Assembly (NCBI RefSeq): GCF_026625725.1
Contig: NZ_CP113060.1
Location: 2,672,001 to 2,736,000 of the forward strand
DNA length: 64,000 nt
Reading direction: 5' to 3'
From: Pseudomonas sp. SL4(2022)
GTDB lineage: Bacteria > Pseudomonadota > Gammaproteobacteria > Pseudomonadales > Pseudomonadaceae
Part shown: in pieces, positions 25,539-33,359 of the stretch
How positions within the stretch are numbered: position 1 is the first letter of the stretch
Layout of the letters: each line of letters starts with the position of its first letter
Made by a program: the position numbers and the translations under genes
Notes under the pieces: model-generated
What the model was told of the DNA's origin: nothing
Database searches by the model: none
What the model saw: only the letters and a program-made list of their open reading frames with translations

Positions 25539-26324
25539 ATGCGACGCGAGCCCATAGTGCTGTTCGATAACGGTGAGCATCAATGCATGATGTTCGATGA
25601 TCTGGTCAGCGGGGAGGGCGTGCAGTCCAACCAGTTTCTGATCACCGACAACGAGCAGTACCTGCTGCTTGATCCGGGCGGTGACCTGACGTACACGCCG
25701 TTGTCGCTGGAGCTGTCCAAGCACATTCCGGTGCAGGACCTGACCTATATCTTCGCCTCGCACCAGGACCCGGACATCATCGCCTCGCTGGACAAATGGC
25801 TGTTGCACACCCGCGCACGGGTGATCTGCTCCAAGCTCTGGGCGCGGTTTTTACCGCACCTGACGGCCAACTACCTGGCGCTTAGCCGTGGCATCAACAC
25901 CTTTGACCGGATCATCGCGCTGCCGGATCGCGGCCAGTCCTTCAGCCTTGGCAAATGCACGCTTAAGGCGGTGCCCGCGCATTTTCTCCACTCGGTGGGC
26001 AACTTCCAGCTGTATGACCCGGTGAGCAAAATTCTGTTTTCCGGCGATATGGGCGCCTCGATGGTCGACGACGCGCACCCGGTCACGGACTTCGTTAACC
26101 ATGTGCCGAACATGCTCGGCTTTCACCGGCGCTATATGGCCAGCAACAAGGTCTGCCGGCTGTGGGCGGCGATGGTCCGTGACATGGATGTTGCGATGAT
26201 TGTGCCGCAGCACGGCCGGCCTTTTGTCGGCGCAGAAATGATCAATGCCTTTCTCTACTGGATCGAGAACCTGGAATGCGGCATGGATCTGCTAGGTGCA
26301 GAGGATTACCGCTTGCCGGATTAG
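25539..26324 (+). CDS. ODP-like metallo-beta-lactamase-fold protein
   Basis: A 261-residue protein related to flavodiiron/ODP-type metallo-beta-lactamase folds. The metal motif HxExDH appears as FASHQDPDIIASLDKW, so the site is H-Q-D-P-D rather than the hydrolase HxHxDH, as in oxygen-binding di-iron proteins. Further ligand candidates are AHFLHSVGN, SGDMGAS and PQHGRPF. It likely binds a di-iron centre; whether it senses oxygen or NO or is a hydrolase is undecided. It is monocistronic with a good terminator. Confidence 0.85.
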   Translation: MRREPIVLFDNGEHQCMMFDDLVSGEGVQSNQFLITDNEQYLLLDPGGDLTYTPLSLELSKHIPVQDLTYIFASHQDPDIIASLDKWLLHTRARVICSKLWARFLPHLTANYLALSRGINTFDRIIALPDRGQSFSLGKCTLKAVPAHFLHSVGNFQLYDPVSKILFSGDMGASMVDDAHPVTDFVNHVPNMLGFHRRYMASNKVCRLWAAMVRDMDVAMIVPQHGRPFVGAEMINAFLYWIENLECGMDLLGAEDYRLPD

Positions 26325-26351
26325 TCGCCTGGGCATAAGCCGTGACTTTTC

Positions 26352-26392
26352 GCGCCGAACAGCCGGATAAAGCGGCGTGTTCGGCGCTTTTT
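26352..26392 (+). terminator. Rho-independent terminator after the ODP-like gene
   Basis: A perfect 10-base stem (GCGCCGAACA / TGTTCGGCGC) with a 16-base loop that can itself pair is followed by TTTTT, 28 bases after the stop codon. Confidence 0.9.
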
Positions 26393-26447
26393 GTCGGCGT
26401 CAAACGCATGCTAGGGTGCGGCCTTCGATCCCAGCAGAGGCGGCTCC

Positions 26448-27572
26448 ATGTCCATCACTCCCTTTCCCGCGCGGCGGCTGATGCTGGCGTGCATCTTCGC
26501 CTTGGGCTGCGCCACGGCGCACGCCGAGAACTGGCCTGGCAGCGACTGGGACAGCCAGTTGGCCGCGCCCAGCAGCGCGCTCAGCGAGCTGGAGCGCTAT
26601 GCCTTCCCCGCCCGTGATGACGCCACCCGCAAAGGCGTGCGCACTGATGCCCTGCTGGTAATCCGCGATGGCCAGGTGGTTTACGAGCGCTATGCCGCAC
26701 CGACCACTGCCGCCACGCCGCACCTGACCTGGTCGATGGCCAAGAGCCTACTGGCCACCACCATGGGGGTGGCTTACGGCCAGGGGCGTTTCCGTCTGGA
26801 TGCACCGGTGGCGGATTACTACCCGCCGTTTGCCGCACATCCGCAGGTCAAGGTCGGTCATCTGCTCAACTGGGCCTCGGGGCTGGACTGGCAGGAAGAC
26901 TATGAATACGCGCCGCTGAAATCGTCGGTGGTGGCGATGCTCTACACCCGTGGCCGCAGTGATATGGCGGCGTTTACCGCCGCGCACCGCGCCGATGCCG
27001 AGCCGGGGGCACGCTTCCGTTATTCCAGTGGCGATAGCAATGTGCTGGCTGCTGCACTGAAAAACATGGTGGGCGAAGCGGCTTACGCCGATTACCCCTG
27101 GACTGCGCTGTTTGATCCGCTGGGGATCACGACCGCTGTCTGGGAGCGCGATGCCGCGGGCACCTTTGTCGGTTCCTCATACGCCTATATGAGCGCCCGT
27201 GACCTGGCCCGTGTCGGTCTGCTGATGCAACGCGATGGTCGCTGGGGCGAGCAGCAGCTGTTGCCCAAGGCGTGGGTCGACTTCAACCGTACGCCTTTTG
27301 CCAACTACCAGCCGCAGGCCGAAAAGCCGGGTGAAGCGGTGCCAGGCGGTCAGTGGTGGCTGAATGCGGCCGTAGCCGGTGCGGGCAGGCCCTGGCCGGA
27401 TGCGCCGGAAGACACCCTGGTGGCGTCCGGGCACTGGGGGCAGGGGCTGTATGTGATCGCCAGTAAAAATCTGGTGATCGTGCGCTATGCCGATGACCGC
27501 GATGGCAGCTTTGATCGCAACCATTTCCTCAAGCTGGTTCTCTCCGCGTTGGCCGATGAGGTGCTGCCATGA
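26448..27572 (+). CDS. Beta-lactamase-fold serine hydrolase, exported
   Basis: A 374-residue protein with a Sec signal peptide (cleavage near ATAHA|EN). It has the serine hydrolase fold of class C beta-lactamases and D,D-peptidases: nucleophile SMAK in LTWSMAKSLLAT, a YSSGDSN segment in place of YxN, and HWGQG as the third motif (KTG variant). Esterase or peptidase activity is likely; a true cephalosporinase is unlikely because the third motif is altered. The downstream 110-residue gene overlaps its stop by 4 bases (ATGA). Confidence 0.88.
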   Translation: MSITPFPARRLMLACIFALGCATAHAENWPGSDWDSQLAAPSSALSELERYAFPARDDATRKGVRTDALLVIRDGQVVYERYAAPTTAATPHLTWSMAKSLLATTMGVAYGQGRFRLDAPVADYYPPFAAHPQVKVGHLLNWASGLDWQEDYEYAPLKSSVVAMLYTRGRSDMAAFTAAHRADAEPGARFRYSSGDSNVLAAALKNMVGEAAYADYPWTALFDPLGITTAVWERDAAGTFVGSSYAYMSARDLARVGLLMQRDGRWGEQQLLPKAWVDFNRTPFANYQPQAEKPGEAVPGGQWWLNAAVAGAGRPWPDAPEDTLVASGHWGQGLYVIASKNLVIVRYADDRDGSFDRNHFLKLVLSALADEVLP

Positions 27573-27901
27573 TTCGTCGTCGTCCGTTCAGCAGCCTGTT
27601 GTTGCTGATTGCGCTGTTGCTCGCGGCCCTGGCCTGGCAGAACCGCGCACACCTGCAAGCCTTTCCAGGCATCATCGGCGCTTACTCGGCCAAGGAGTAC
27701 TGTTCGTGCCGCTATGTGGCGAACAACCCGGTCGACTACTGCGAGGCGTATGTGGCGCAGTATGTTTCGCTCTCCGGCTTTTTCGATGACCAAGCCAACA
27801 AGCGCGTGACCGCGCGCGGCCTGGGCAGCACCCAGAGTGCGCAGTGGCTGGGTCCGCGGCAGGGTTGCCAGCTGTTACCGCAAGCCGCGCCGCTACCGTA
27901 A
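27569..27901 (+). CDS. Small cysteine-containing exported protein, coupled to the serine hydrolase
   Basis: A 110-residue protein with a hydrophobic N-terminal segment (SLLLLIALLLAALAW), a signal or anchor, and a mature part with four cysteines (YCSCRY, DYCEAY, GCQLL) that could form disulphides. The start codon overlaps the stop of the serine hydrolase gene (ATGA), so translation is coupled. No domain is recognised. It may be a partner or maturation factor of the hydrolase. Confidence 0.8.
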   Translation: MIRRRPFSSLLLLIALLLAALAWQNRAHLQAFPGIIGAYSAKEYCSCRYVANNPVDYCEAYVAQYVSLSGFFDDQANKRVTARGLGSTQSAQWLGPRQGCQLLPQAAPLP

Positions 27902-28025
27902 TCAGGGCCGTGATCGAATCGAGCGCCCGGCAGGGTTTGCAAGGCCCGGCCGGGCGGCTATGGTGGCGTCTCCATTTCCCATGCGTGAGCCGCAATGCGC
28001 AGAGTCAACCGCCGCGTGAACGGTC

Positions 28026-29183
28026 ATGCCGCATAACGTCTTTCCCTGGCGACGCGGTAATGCACTGACGTTGCTGATCGACGGGCCGCAGTTTTTCGAG
28101 CAGATGCTGGCGCGCATCGACGCAGCGCTGCGACAGGTCGATCTGGAACTCTATCTGGTGGAAAGCGGGGCGTGCAGCCGCATGCTGATTGATAGCCTGT
28201 GTGCAGCCGCGCAGCGTGGTGTGGTGGTCCGTTGCCTGTTCGATGCCTTTGGCGCGCAGGGTTTGCATGCTGCGGATCGACAGCTGCTGCAGGCGGCTGG
28301 CGTGCAGGTACAGTGGTACAACCCACTGCGCTGGAAGCACGGCGTGCGCAACTTTCACCGTGATCACCGCAAGTTATTACTCGTCGACGAACAGTTTGCT
28401 TTTGTCGGCGGCACCGGTTCGACCGATGAATTCTGGCAGCCAGGCCAAAGCAGCAGTGTCTGGCACGAGGTAATGGTGGAAATCAGCGGGCTGCTGGTGG
28501 CCGATTGGCAGCAGCTGTTTGAGCGCCAATGGCTGGCATGTCAGACCTGGGTCGCCTGGCGACCAAAGCTGCCACTGCGCCTGAAAAGCCTGCCGGCCTT
28601 GCCCGCTTTAGGACAGGGGTTGGGCCGCGTGGCCTTTGCCGATGCCTTACAGCACCGCGATATTCTGTTGTCGCTGGTACGTGCTTTGCGCGGCGCCAAG
28701 CAGCGTATCTGGCTGGCAACGCCGTACTTTCTTCCGACCTGGCGGGTTCGTCGCACGCTACGCCAGGCCGCCAAGCGTGGCATTGAGGTGCGCTTGCTGT
28801 TGGCCGGGCAACATACCGATCACCCACCGGTGCGCTTTGCCGGCCAGCGCTACTACGCCAGCCTGCTCAAAGCCGGCGTACAGATATTCGAGTACCAGCC
28901 GCGTTTTCTGCACCTGAAAATGGTGCTGGTGGACGACTGGGTCAGCGTCGGCTCCTGCAACTTCGACCACTGGAACCTGCGCTTCAACCTGGACGCCAAC
29001 CTGGAAGCGCTGGACCCGCAGTTTACCGCCAGCGTGGCGGCCAGCTTTCAAGCGGATTTTGCCGATAGCCAGGAAATCACTCTGGCCGACTGGCGCGCGC
29101 GGCCGTGGTGGCGGCGCGTGCAGCAATCCATCTGGGGGGCGCTGGATCAATTGTTGGTCAACCTGCTTGATCGCCGCCGCTGA
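28026..29183 (+). CDS. Cardiolipin synthase-like phospholipase D family protein (ClsB type)
   Basis: A 385-residue protein with two HKD motifs: HRDHRKLLLVD in the N-terminal half and HLKMVLVD in the C-terminal half, each with the Asn-containing GTGSTDEF or GSCNFDHW follow-up. It should join phosphatidylglycerol units or transfer phosphatidyl groups; length and lack of strong membrane segments match ClsB. It lies 124 bases after the small gene and is probably a separate unit. Confidence 0.9.
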   Translation: MPHNVFPWRRGNALTLLIDGPQFFEQMLARIDAALRQVDLELYLVESGACSRMLIDSLCAAAQRGVVVRCLFDAFGAQGLHAADRQLLQAAGVQVQWYNPLRWKHGVRNFHRDHRKLLLVDEQFAFVGGTGSTDEFWQPGQSSSVWHEVMVEISGLLVADWQQLFERQWLACQTWVAWRPKLPLRLKSLPALPALGQGLGRVAFADALQHRDILLSLVRALRGAKQRIWLATPYFLPTWRVRRTLRQAAKRGIEVRLLLAGQHTDHPPVRFAGQRYYASLLKAGVQIFEYQPRFLHLKMVLVDDWVSVGSCNFDHWNLRFNLDANLEALDPQFTASVAASFQADFADSQEITLADWRARPWWRRVQQSIWGALDQLLVNLLDRRR

Positions 29184-29261
29184 CCCGCACTTTTGTCGGG
29201 TGTGGGGCGGCTAGGGCGCCGTTATGCTCGGGTCATAACACCCATAATAAGGAAGCTGTCG

Positions 29262-29873
29262 ATGCGAGCCCTGTCCTGTCTGACCGTGCTGTGTGTGCTG
29301 GTCTTGAGCGGCTGTTCAACCCCAGGAGCCTTTTTCGGAGCAACGCAGGGCCATGTGTTTCGTGAGCATGTGCTCAGTGATGAGGATCATGCCCTGGTCT
29401 ACCTCTATCGGCCGCAGAGCGACTGGGCGGACCAGGAGCTGGAAGCCCCTGCGCTATTTCTCAACAATGAGCGCATTGGCAGTCTGCCGAGCAATGCCTA
29501 TATGGTGCTGGAGTTTGATATCGCCAGTTATCAACTGGAGATGCGCCGCCCCTTGTTTGGCTCGCACTGGACTCTCTTCGCTGACGGTCCGCTGGATTTC
29601 ACCCTGATCAGCAGCTTTGCCCTGGATGCCGAGGCCGGTGGTATTTATTACCTGCGCTACGACGAACTCAACCCGCCACCGGTGAACGAGCAGTCGCCGA
29701 GCCAGGGCGACGGTCCGCTGCAGCTGGTATCCAAGGCAGTGGCGGACACGGAAATCGGTGCCACCCACGAAATTCAACCCTTCGAACGGATTGCCGCCAG
29801 TGGCGAAACCGAGCGCATGCAGCGCAGCTTCTGGCGCCAGGTCGGCAAGTCGCTGGACAAGATCGGCATCTAG
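29262..29873 (+). CDS. Lipoprotein, DUF2846-like
   Basis: A 203-residue lipoprotein (lipobox LVLSGC at the N-terminus, lipidated Cys at about 17). The mature part contains ALVYLYRPQ, LFLNNERIGSLPSNAYMVLEF and the YLRYDE block of DUF2846-like envelope proteins. The ATG at 29262 has AAGGA 9 bases upstream. Function unknown. A short inverted repeat (GTTATG ... CATAAC, 29221-29239) lies in the promoter region. Confidence 0.82.
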   Translation: MRALSCLTVLCVLVLSGCSTPGAFFGATQGHVFREHVLSDEDHALVYLYRPQSDWADQELEAPALFLNNERIGSLPSNAYMVLEFDIASYQLEMRRPLFGSHWTLFADGPLDFTLISSFALDAEAGGIYYLRYDELNPPPVNEQSPSQGDGPLQLVSKAVADTEIGATHEIQPFERIAASGETERMQRSFWRQVGKSLDKIGI

Positions 29874-29878
29874 AACGC

Positions 29879-29905
29879 AACGGGCCAGCGCAAGGCTGGC
29901 CCGTT
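29879..29905 (+). terminator. Hairpin after the lipoprotein gene, weak U-tract
   Basis: A perfect 11-base stem (AACGGGCCAGC / GCTGGCCCGTT) with a 5-base loop lies 5 bases after the stop codon. The T-run is only two bases, so it may end transcription poorly or just stabilise mRNA; thiolase converges from the right. Confidence 0.55.
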
Positions 29906-29948
29906 ACCACAACGTGAGCATGGCCATTGCGGCCATGTACTGACGCCC

Positions 29949-31124
29949 TTAAATCAATTCAACAGCGACCGCCGTGGCTTCACCCCCGCCAATGCACAGC
30001 GAGGCGATGCCACGCTTGCCGCCGGTGTTTTTCAGTGCATTGATCAGGGTCAGGATGATCCGCGAGCCGGTGGAACCGACCGGATGACCCTGGGCGCAGG
30101 CGCCGCCGTAGACGTTGACCTTGGCGTGATCCAGGCCGTGTTCACGGATGGCTAGCATGGTCACCATGGCGAAGGCTTCGTTGATTTCGAACAGGTCAAC
30201 GTCGGCCTTGTCCCAGCCGGTTTTCTTCAACAGATTGCTGATCGAACCAATCGGCGCAATGGTGAACTCGCTCGGGTCCTGGCTTTGGGTGGCGTGCGCA
30301 ACGATCTTCGCCATCGGCTTGAGGCCACGTTTGGCAGCTTCTTCAGCGGTCATCAGGAGCAGCGCCGAGGCACCGTCGGAAATCGAGCTGGCGTTGGCCG
30401 CCGTGATGGTGCCGTCCTTGCGGAAAGCCGGCTTGAGGCCCGGAATTTTATCCAGATTGGCGGTCAGGGGTTGCTCGTCATCCTTAACCACGATGTCGCC
30501 CTTGCGGCTGCTGACGGTGAGCGGAACGATTTCCGCATCCAGTGCGCCGCTGGCGATGGCGCTCTGTGCGCGTTTCAGCGACTCAATGGCGTAGGCGTCC
30601 ATGTCTTCGCGGGTGATGCCGTACTGATCGGCGGTTTCCTGGGCAAAAGAACCCATCAGGCGGCCGGTGCGCGCATCTTCCAAACCGTCGAGGAACATGT
30701 GGTCCTTGATCTCGCCGTGGCCCATGCGCAGGCCCGCACGTGCTTTGGTCATCACGTAAGGGGCGTTGGACATGCTTTCCATGCCACCGGCGATCATCAC
30801 GCTGTTGCTGCCGGCCTTGAGCGAGTCAAACGCCATCATCACCGCTTTCATGCCCGAACCGCAGAGCTTGTTGATCGTGGTGCAACCGGTCGCAGCGGGC
30901 AGGCCGGCGTTCAGCGAGGCCTGGCGCGCCGGGCCCTGTTTCAGACCAGCAGGCAGCACACAGCCCATGATCACCTCCTGCACGTCGGCAGGCGCAACAC
31001 CGGCACGTTCAACTGCAGCGCGAATGGCGGCCGCACCCAGATCAACCGCGGCAATGCTCGACAGGCTGCCTTGAAAACCACCCATCGGCGTACGTGCGCC
31101 GCTGACGATGACGATATCGGACAT
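29949..31124 (-). CDS. Acetyl-CoA acetyltransferase (thiolase)
   Basis: A 391-residue thiolase condensing or cleaving acyl-CoA. The active-site Cys is in INKLCGSGMKAVM, the His in GGACAQGHPVGSTG and the second Cys in LCIGGGEATA. It starts at 31124 (AGGAG upstream), not at the longer open frame. The biosynthetic-type sequence suggests acetoacetyl-CoA metabolism. It diverges from the acyl-CoA ligase across a 182-base control region, and both fit fatty acid or ketone metabolism. Confidence 0.95.
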   Translation of the reverse strand: MSDIVIVSGARTPMGGFQGSLSSIAAVDLGAAAIRAAVERAGVAPADVQEVIMGCVLPAGLKQGPARQASLNAGLPAATGCTTINKLCGSGMKAVMMAFDSLKAGSNSVMIAGGMESMSNAPYVMTKARAGLRMGHGEIKDHMFLDGLEDARTGRLMGSFAQETADQYGITREDMDAYAIESLKRAQSAIASGALDAEIVPLTVSSRKGDIVVKDDEQPLTANLDKIPGLKPAFRKDGTITAANASSISDGASALLLMTAEEAAKRGLKPMAKIVAHATQSQDPSEFTIAPIGSISNLLKKTGWDKADVDLFEINEAFAMVTMLAIREHGLDHAKVNVYGGACAQGHPVGSTGSRIILTLINALKNTGGKRGIASLCIGGGEATAVAVELI

Positions 31125-31206
31125 CGGAAAACTCCTCGTTTTTGTAATAGATCGCAGGTCAAACACATCGAATGCGAGGCAATGATTCTACTGCGTGACT
31201 AAAAAT

Positions 31207-31241
31207 GCCCAAAGAGTCACGCAAAAAATCATTCTTTGGGC
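31207..31241. promoter_or_regulatory. Inverted repeat in the divergent thiolase / acyl-CoA ligase control region
   Basis: GCCCAAAGA and TCTTTGGGC form a perfect 9-base repeat with a 17-base spacer, in the middle of the divergent promoter region. It could be an operator for both genes or a hairpin in the leader. It does not match the PsrA consensus I know. Confidence 0.4.
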
Positions 31242-31306
31242 TGATTTGAGCAGGCGGCGGCGGCTCTAGATTGGGCCCACTGAAAAAACCAACAATAGGT
31301 ACCGCC

Positions 31307-32989
31307 ATGCTGCAGACCCGCCTGATTGCTCCCGCTGACAATGCTCACAATGCGCCGCTGCTGATCAAGCGCCTCTTGTTGTCGGGCATTCGTTACGAGA
31401 AAACCCGCGAAATCGTTTACCGCGACCAGTTGCGTTACAGCTACGCGACCCTCAACGAACGTGTAGCGCGCCTGGCCAATGTACTCACTGAGGCCGGGGT
31501 CAAGGCTGGTGATACCGTGGCGGTGATGGACTGGGACAGCCACCGCTATCTGGAATGTATGTTTGCCATTCCGATGATCGGCGCGGTGCTGCACACCATC
31601 AACATCCGCCTATCGGCTGAGCAGATTCTCTACACCATGAACCATGCCGAGGATGCGTTCGTGCTGGTCAACAGCGAGTTCGTGCCGCTCTACAAAGGCA
31701 TCGAAAGTCAGCTGACCACGGTGCAGAAGACCATGCTCTTAACCGATGGCACGGACAAAACTGCCGAATTGAATGGTCTGGTTGGTGAGTACGAAAACCT
31801 GCTGGCGGCCGCCAGCCCGCGTTACGACTTCCCGGATTTCGACGAAAACTCGGTCGCCACGACCTTCTACACCACCGGCACCACCGGCAACCCCAAGGGC
31901 GTGTACTTCAGTCATCGCCAACTGGTGCTGCATACCATGGCCGAAGCCAGCGTGCTGGGCAGCCTGGACAGCATTCGCCTGTTGGGCACCAACGATGTGT
32001 ACATGCCGATCACCCCGATGTTCCACGTGCATGCCTGGGGCATCCCGTATGTGGCCACCATGCTGGGGATCAAGCAGGTCTACCCTGGCCGTTATGAGCC
32101 GGACCTGCTCTGCCGGTTGATCAAGGAGGAGAAGGTCACCTTCTCCCACTGTGTACCGACCATTCTGCAGATGGTCATGGCCGCTCCCAGCGCCCAGGGC
32201 CATGATTTCGGCGGCCTGAAAATGATCATCGGCGGCAGCGCGCTCAATCGTTCGCTGTATGACGCCGCCAAGGCGCGTGGCATCCAGCTGACCGCTGCCT
32301 ATGGCATGTCGGAAACCTGCCCGCTGATCTCCTGTGCCCATATCAACGATGAGCTGTTGGCCGGCAGCGAAGATGAACGCACCACCTACCGGATCAAGGC
32401 TGGCGTGCCGGTGCCGCTGGTGGAAGCGGCGATCATGTCCGCCGATGGCACCCTGTTACCGGCCGATGGCGAGAGTCAGGGCGAATTGGTGCTGCGCGCG
32501 CCCTGGCTGACCCAGGGTTACTTCCGCGAGCCGGAGAAGGGCGCTGAACTGTGGCAACACGGCTGGCTGCACACCGGTGACGTGGCGACCATCGACGACT
32601 TCGGCTTTATCGATATCCGCGACCGCATCAAGGATGTGATCAAGACCGGCGGCGAGTGGATTTCCTCCTTGGAGCTGGAAGATCTGATCAGCCGCCACCC
32701 CGCCGTACGTGAAGTCGCGGTGGTGGGTGTGGTCGATCCGCAATGGGGCGAGCGGCCGTTTGCCCTGTTGGTACTGCGCGATGGCCAGAGCCTGGATGCC
32801 AAAGGGCTCAAGGAACACCTCAAGCCGTTTGTTGATCAGGGCAGCATCAACAAGTGGGCGATACCGTCGCAGATCGCCCTTGTTACCGAAGTTCCCAAGA
32901 CCAGCGTCGGCAAGCTGGATAAGAAACGCATTCGCTTGGATATCGTCCAGTGGCAGGCTGCCGGCAGTCCGTTCCTTTCCACGTTATAA
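31307..32989 (+). CDS. Medium/long-chain acyl-CoA ligase (AlkK-like)
   Basis: A 560-residue AMP-forming ligase. The P-loop TTGTTGNPKGVYFSH (31868-31915), the YGMSETCP block and the GGEWISSLELED motif are all present, and the catalytic Lys is near the C-terminus (SVGKLDKKR). Length and N-terminus (LLIKRLLLSGIRYEKTREIVYRDQ) resemble AlkK-type medium-chain enzymes. It would activate fatty acids for beta-oxidation or other use. It lies upstream of the DUF1302-DUF1329 genes; the P. putida region PP_0763-PP_0767 has the same order as far as I recall. Confidence 0.93.
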   Translation: MLQTRLIAPADNAHNAPLLIKRLLLSGIRYEKTREIVYRDQLRYSYATLNERVARLANVLTEAGVKAGDTVAVMDWDSHRYLECMFAIPMIGAVLHTINIRLSAEQILYTMNHAEDAFVLVNSEFVPLYKGIESQLTTVQKTMLLTDGTDKTAELNGLVGEYENLLAAASPRYDFPDFDENSVATTFYTTGTTGNPKGVYFSHRQLVLHTMAEASVLGSLDSIRLLGTNDVYMPITPMFHVHAWGIPYVATMLGIKQVYPGRYEPDLLCRLIKEEKVTFSHCVPTILQMVMAAPSAQGHDFGGLKMIIGGSALNRSLYDAAKARGIQLTAAYGMSETCPLISCAHINDELLAGSEDERTTYRIKAGVPVPLVEAAIMSADGTLLPADGESQGELVLRAPWLTQGYFREPEKGAELWQHGWLHTGDVATIDDFGFIDIRDRIKDVIKTGGEWISSLELEDLISRHPAVREVAVVGVVDPQWGERPFALLVLRDGQSLDAKGLKEHLKPFVDQGSINKWAIPSQIALVTEVPKTSVGKLDKKRIRLDIVQWQAAGSPFLSTL

Positions 32990-33359
32990 GGTTTTCTGTA
33001 ACGGGCGCAGCTGCAGGCAGCGTCCGTTATACGGCAGTCGCTTGGCACCGCGCAGGCCAGGCGGCTCAAGGCCTGTAGGTATCTGTGAAGTGATTGCTAG
33101 GTGGGTCTTGGCCGGTCAGTCCGGTTGTTCAATTAACGGCAAATCAGGTCGTTTGGGGTGACTGGCCGGTCAAACAAGCGTTTGGCTTGCTAATTGCTCA
33201 TTCCAAGCCATTCTTGGCTCTGCCGGTAGTGGTCAACACGCCGAAACCTGCGAGCCAGAGTGCCTGGGGCTGCAAATCACACTTTCGAGGGATCAAGCAG
33301 AAGTACCCGCTGGCTATAGTCCGCACCATCCATAACAAAAAGCACATGGAGTAGCGTCG
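32990..33359. other. Intergenic region upstream of the DUF1302 gene
   Basis: These 370 bases hold a possible weak hairpin just after the ligase stop (33000-33029, wobble-paired, no U-tract), then several copies of GGCCGGTCA-like words around 33108-33175 that form a near-palindrome (TGACTGGCCGGTCA). A regulator site is possible. No gene is seen. Confidence 0.4.

Noticed and set aside
26448..27572. Resistance-type beta-lactamase
   Set aside because: The fold fits, but the third catalytic motif is HWGQG and the YxN motif is altered, so resistance cannot be claimed from sequence.
33000..33029. Hairpin after the acyl-CoA ligase as a terminator
   Set aside because: Wobble-containing stem and no T-run; kept only as part of the intergenic description.
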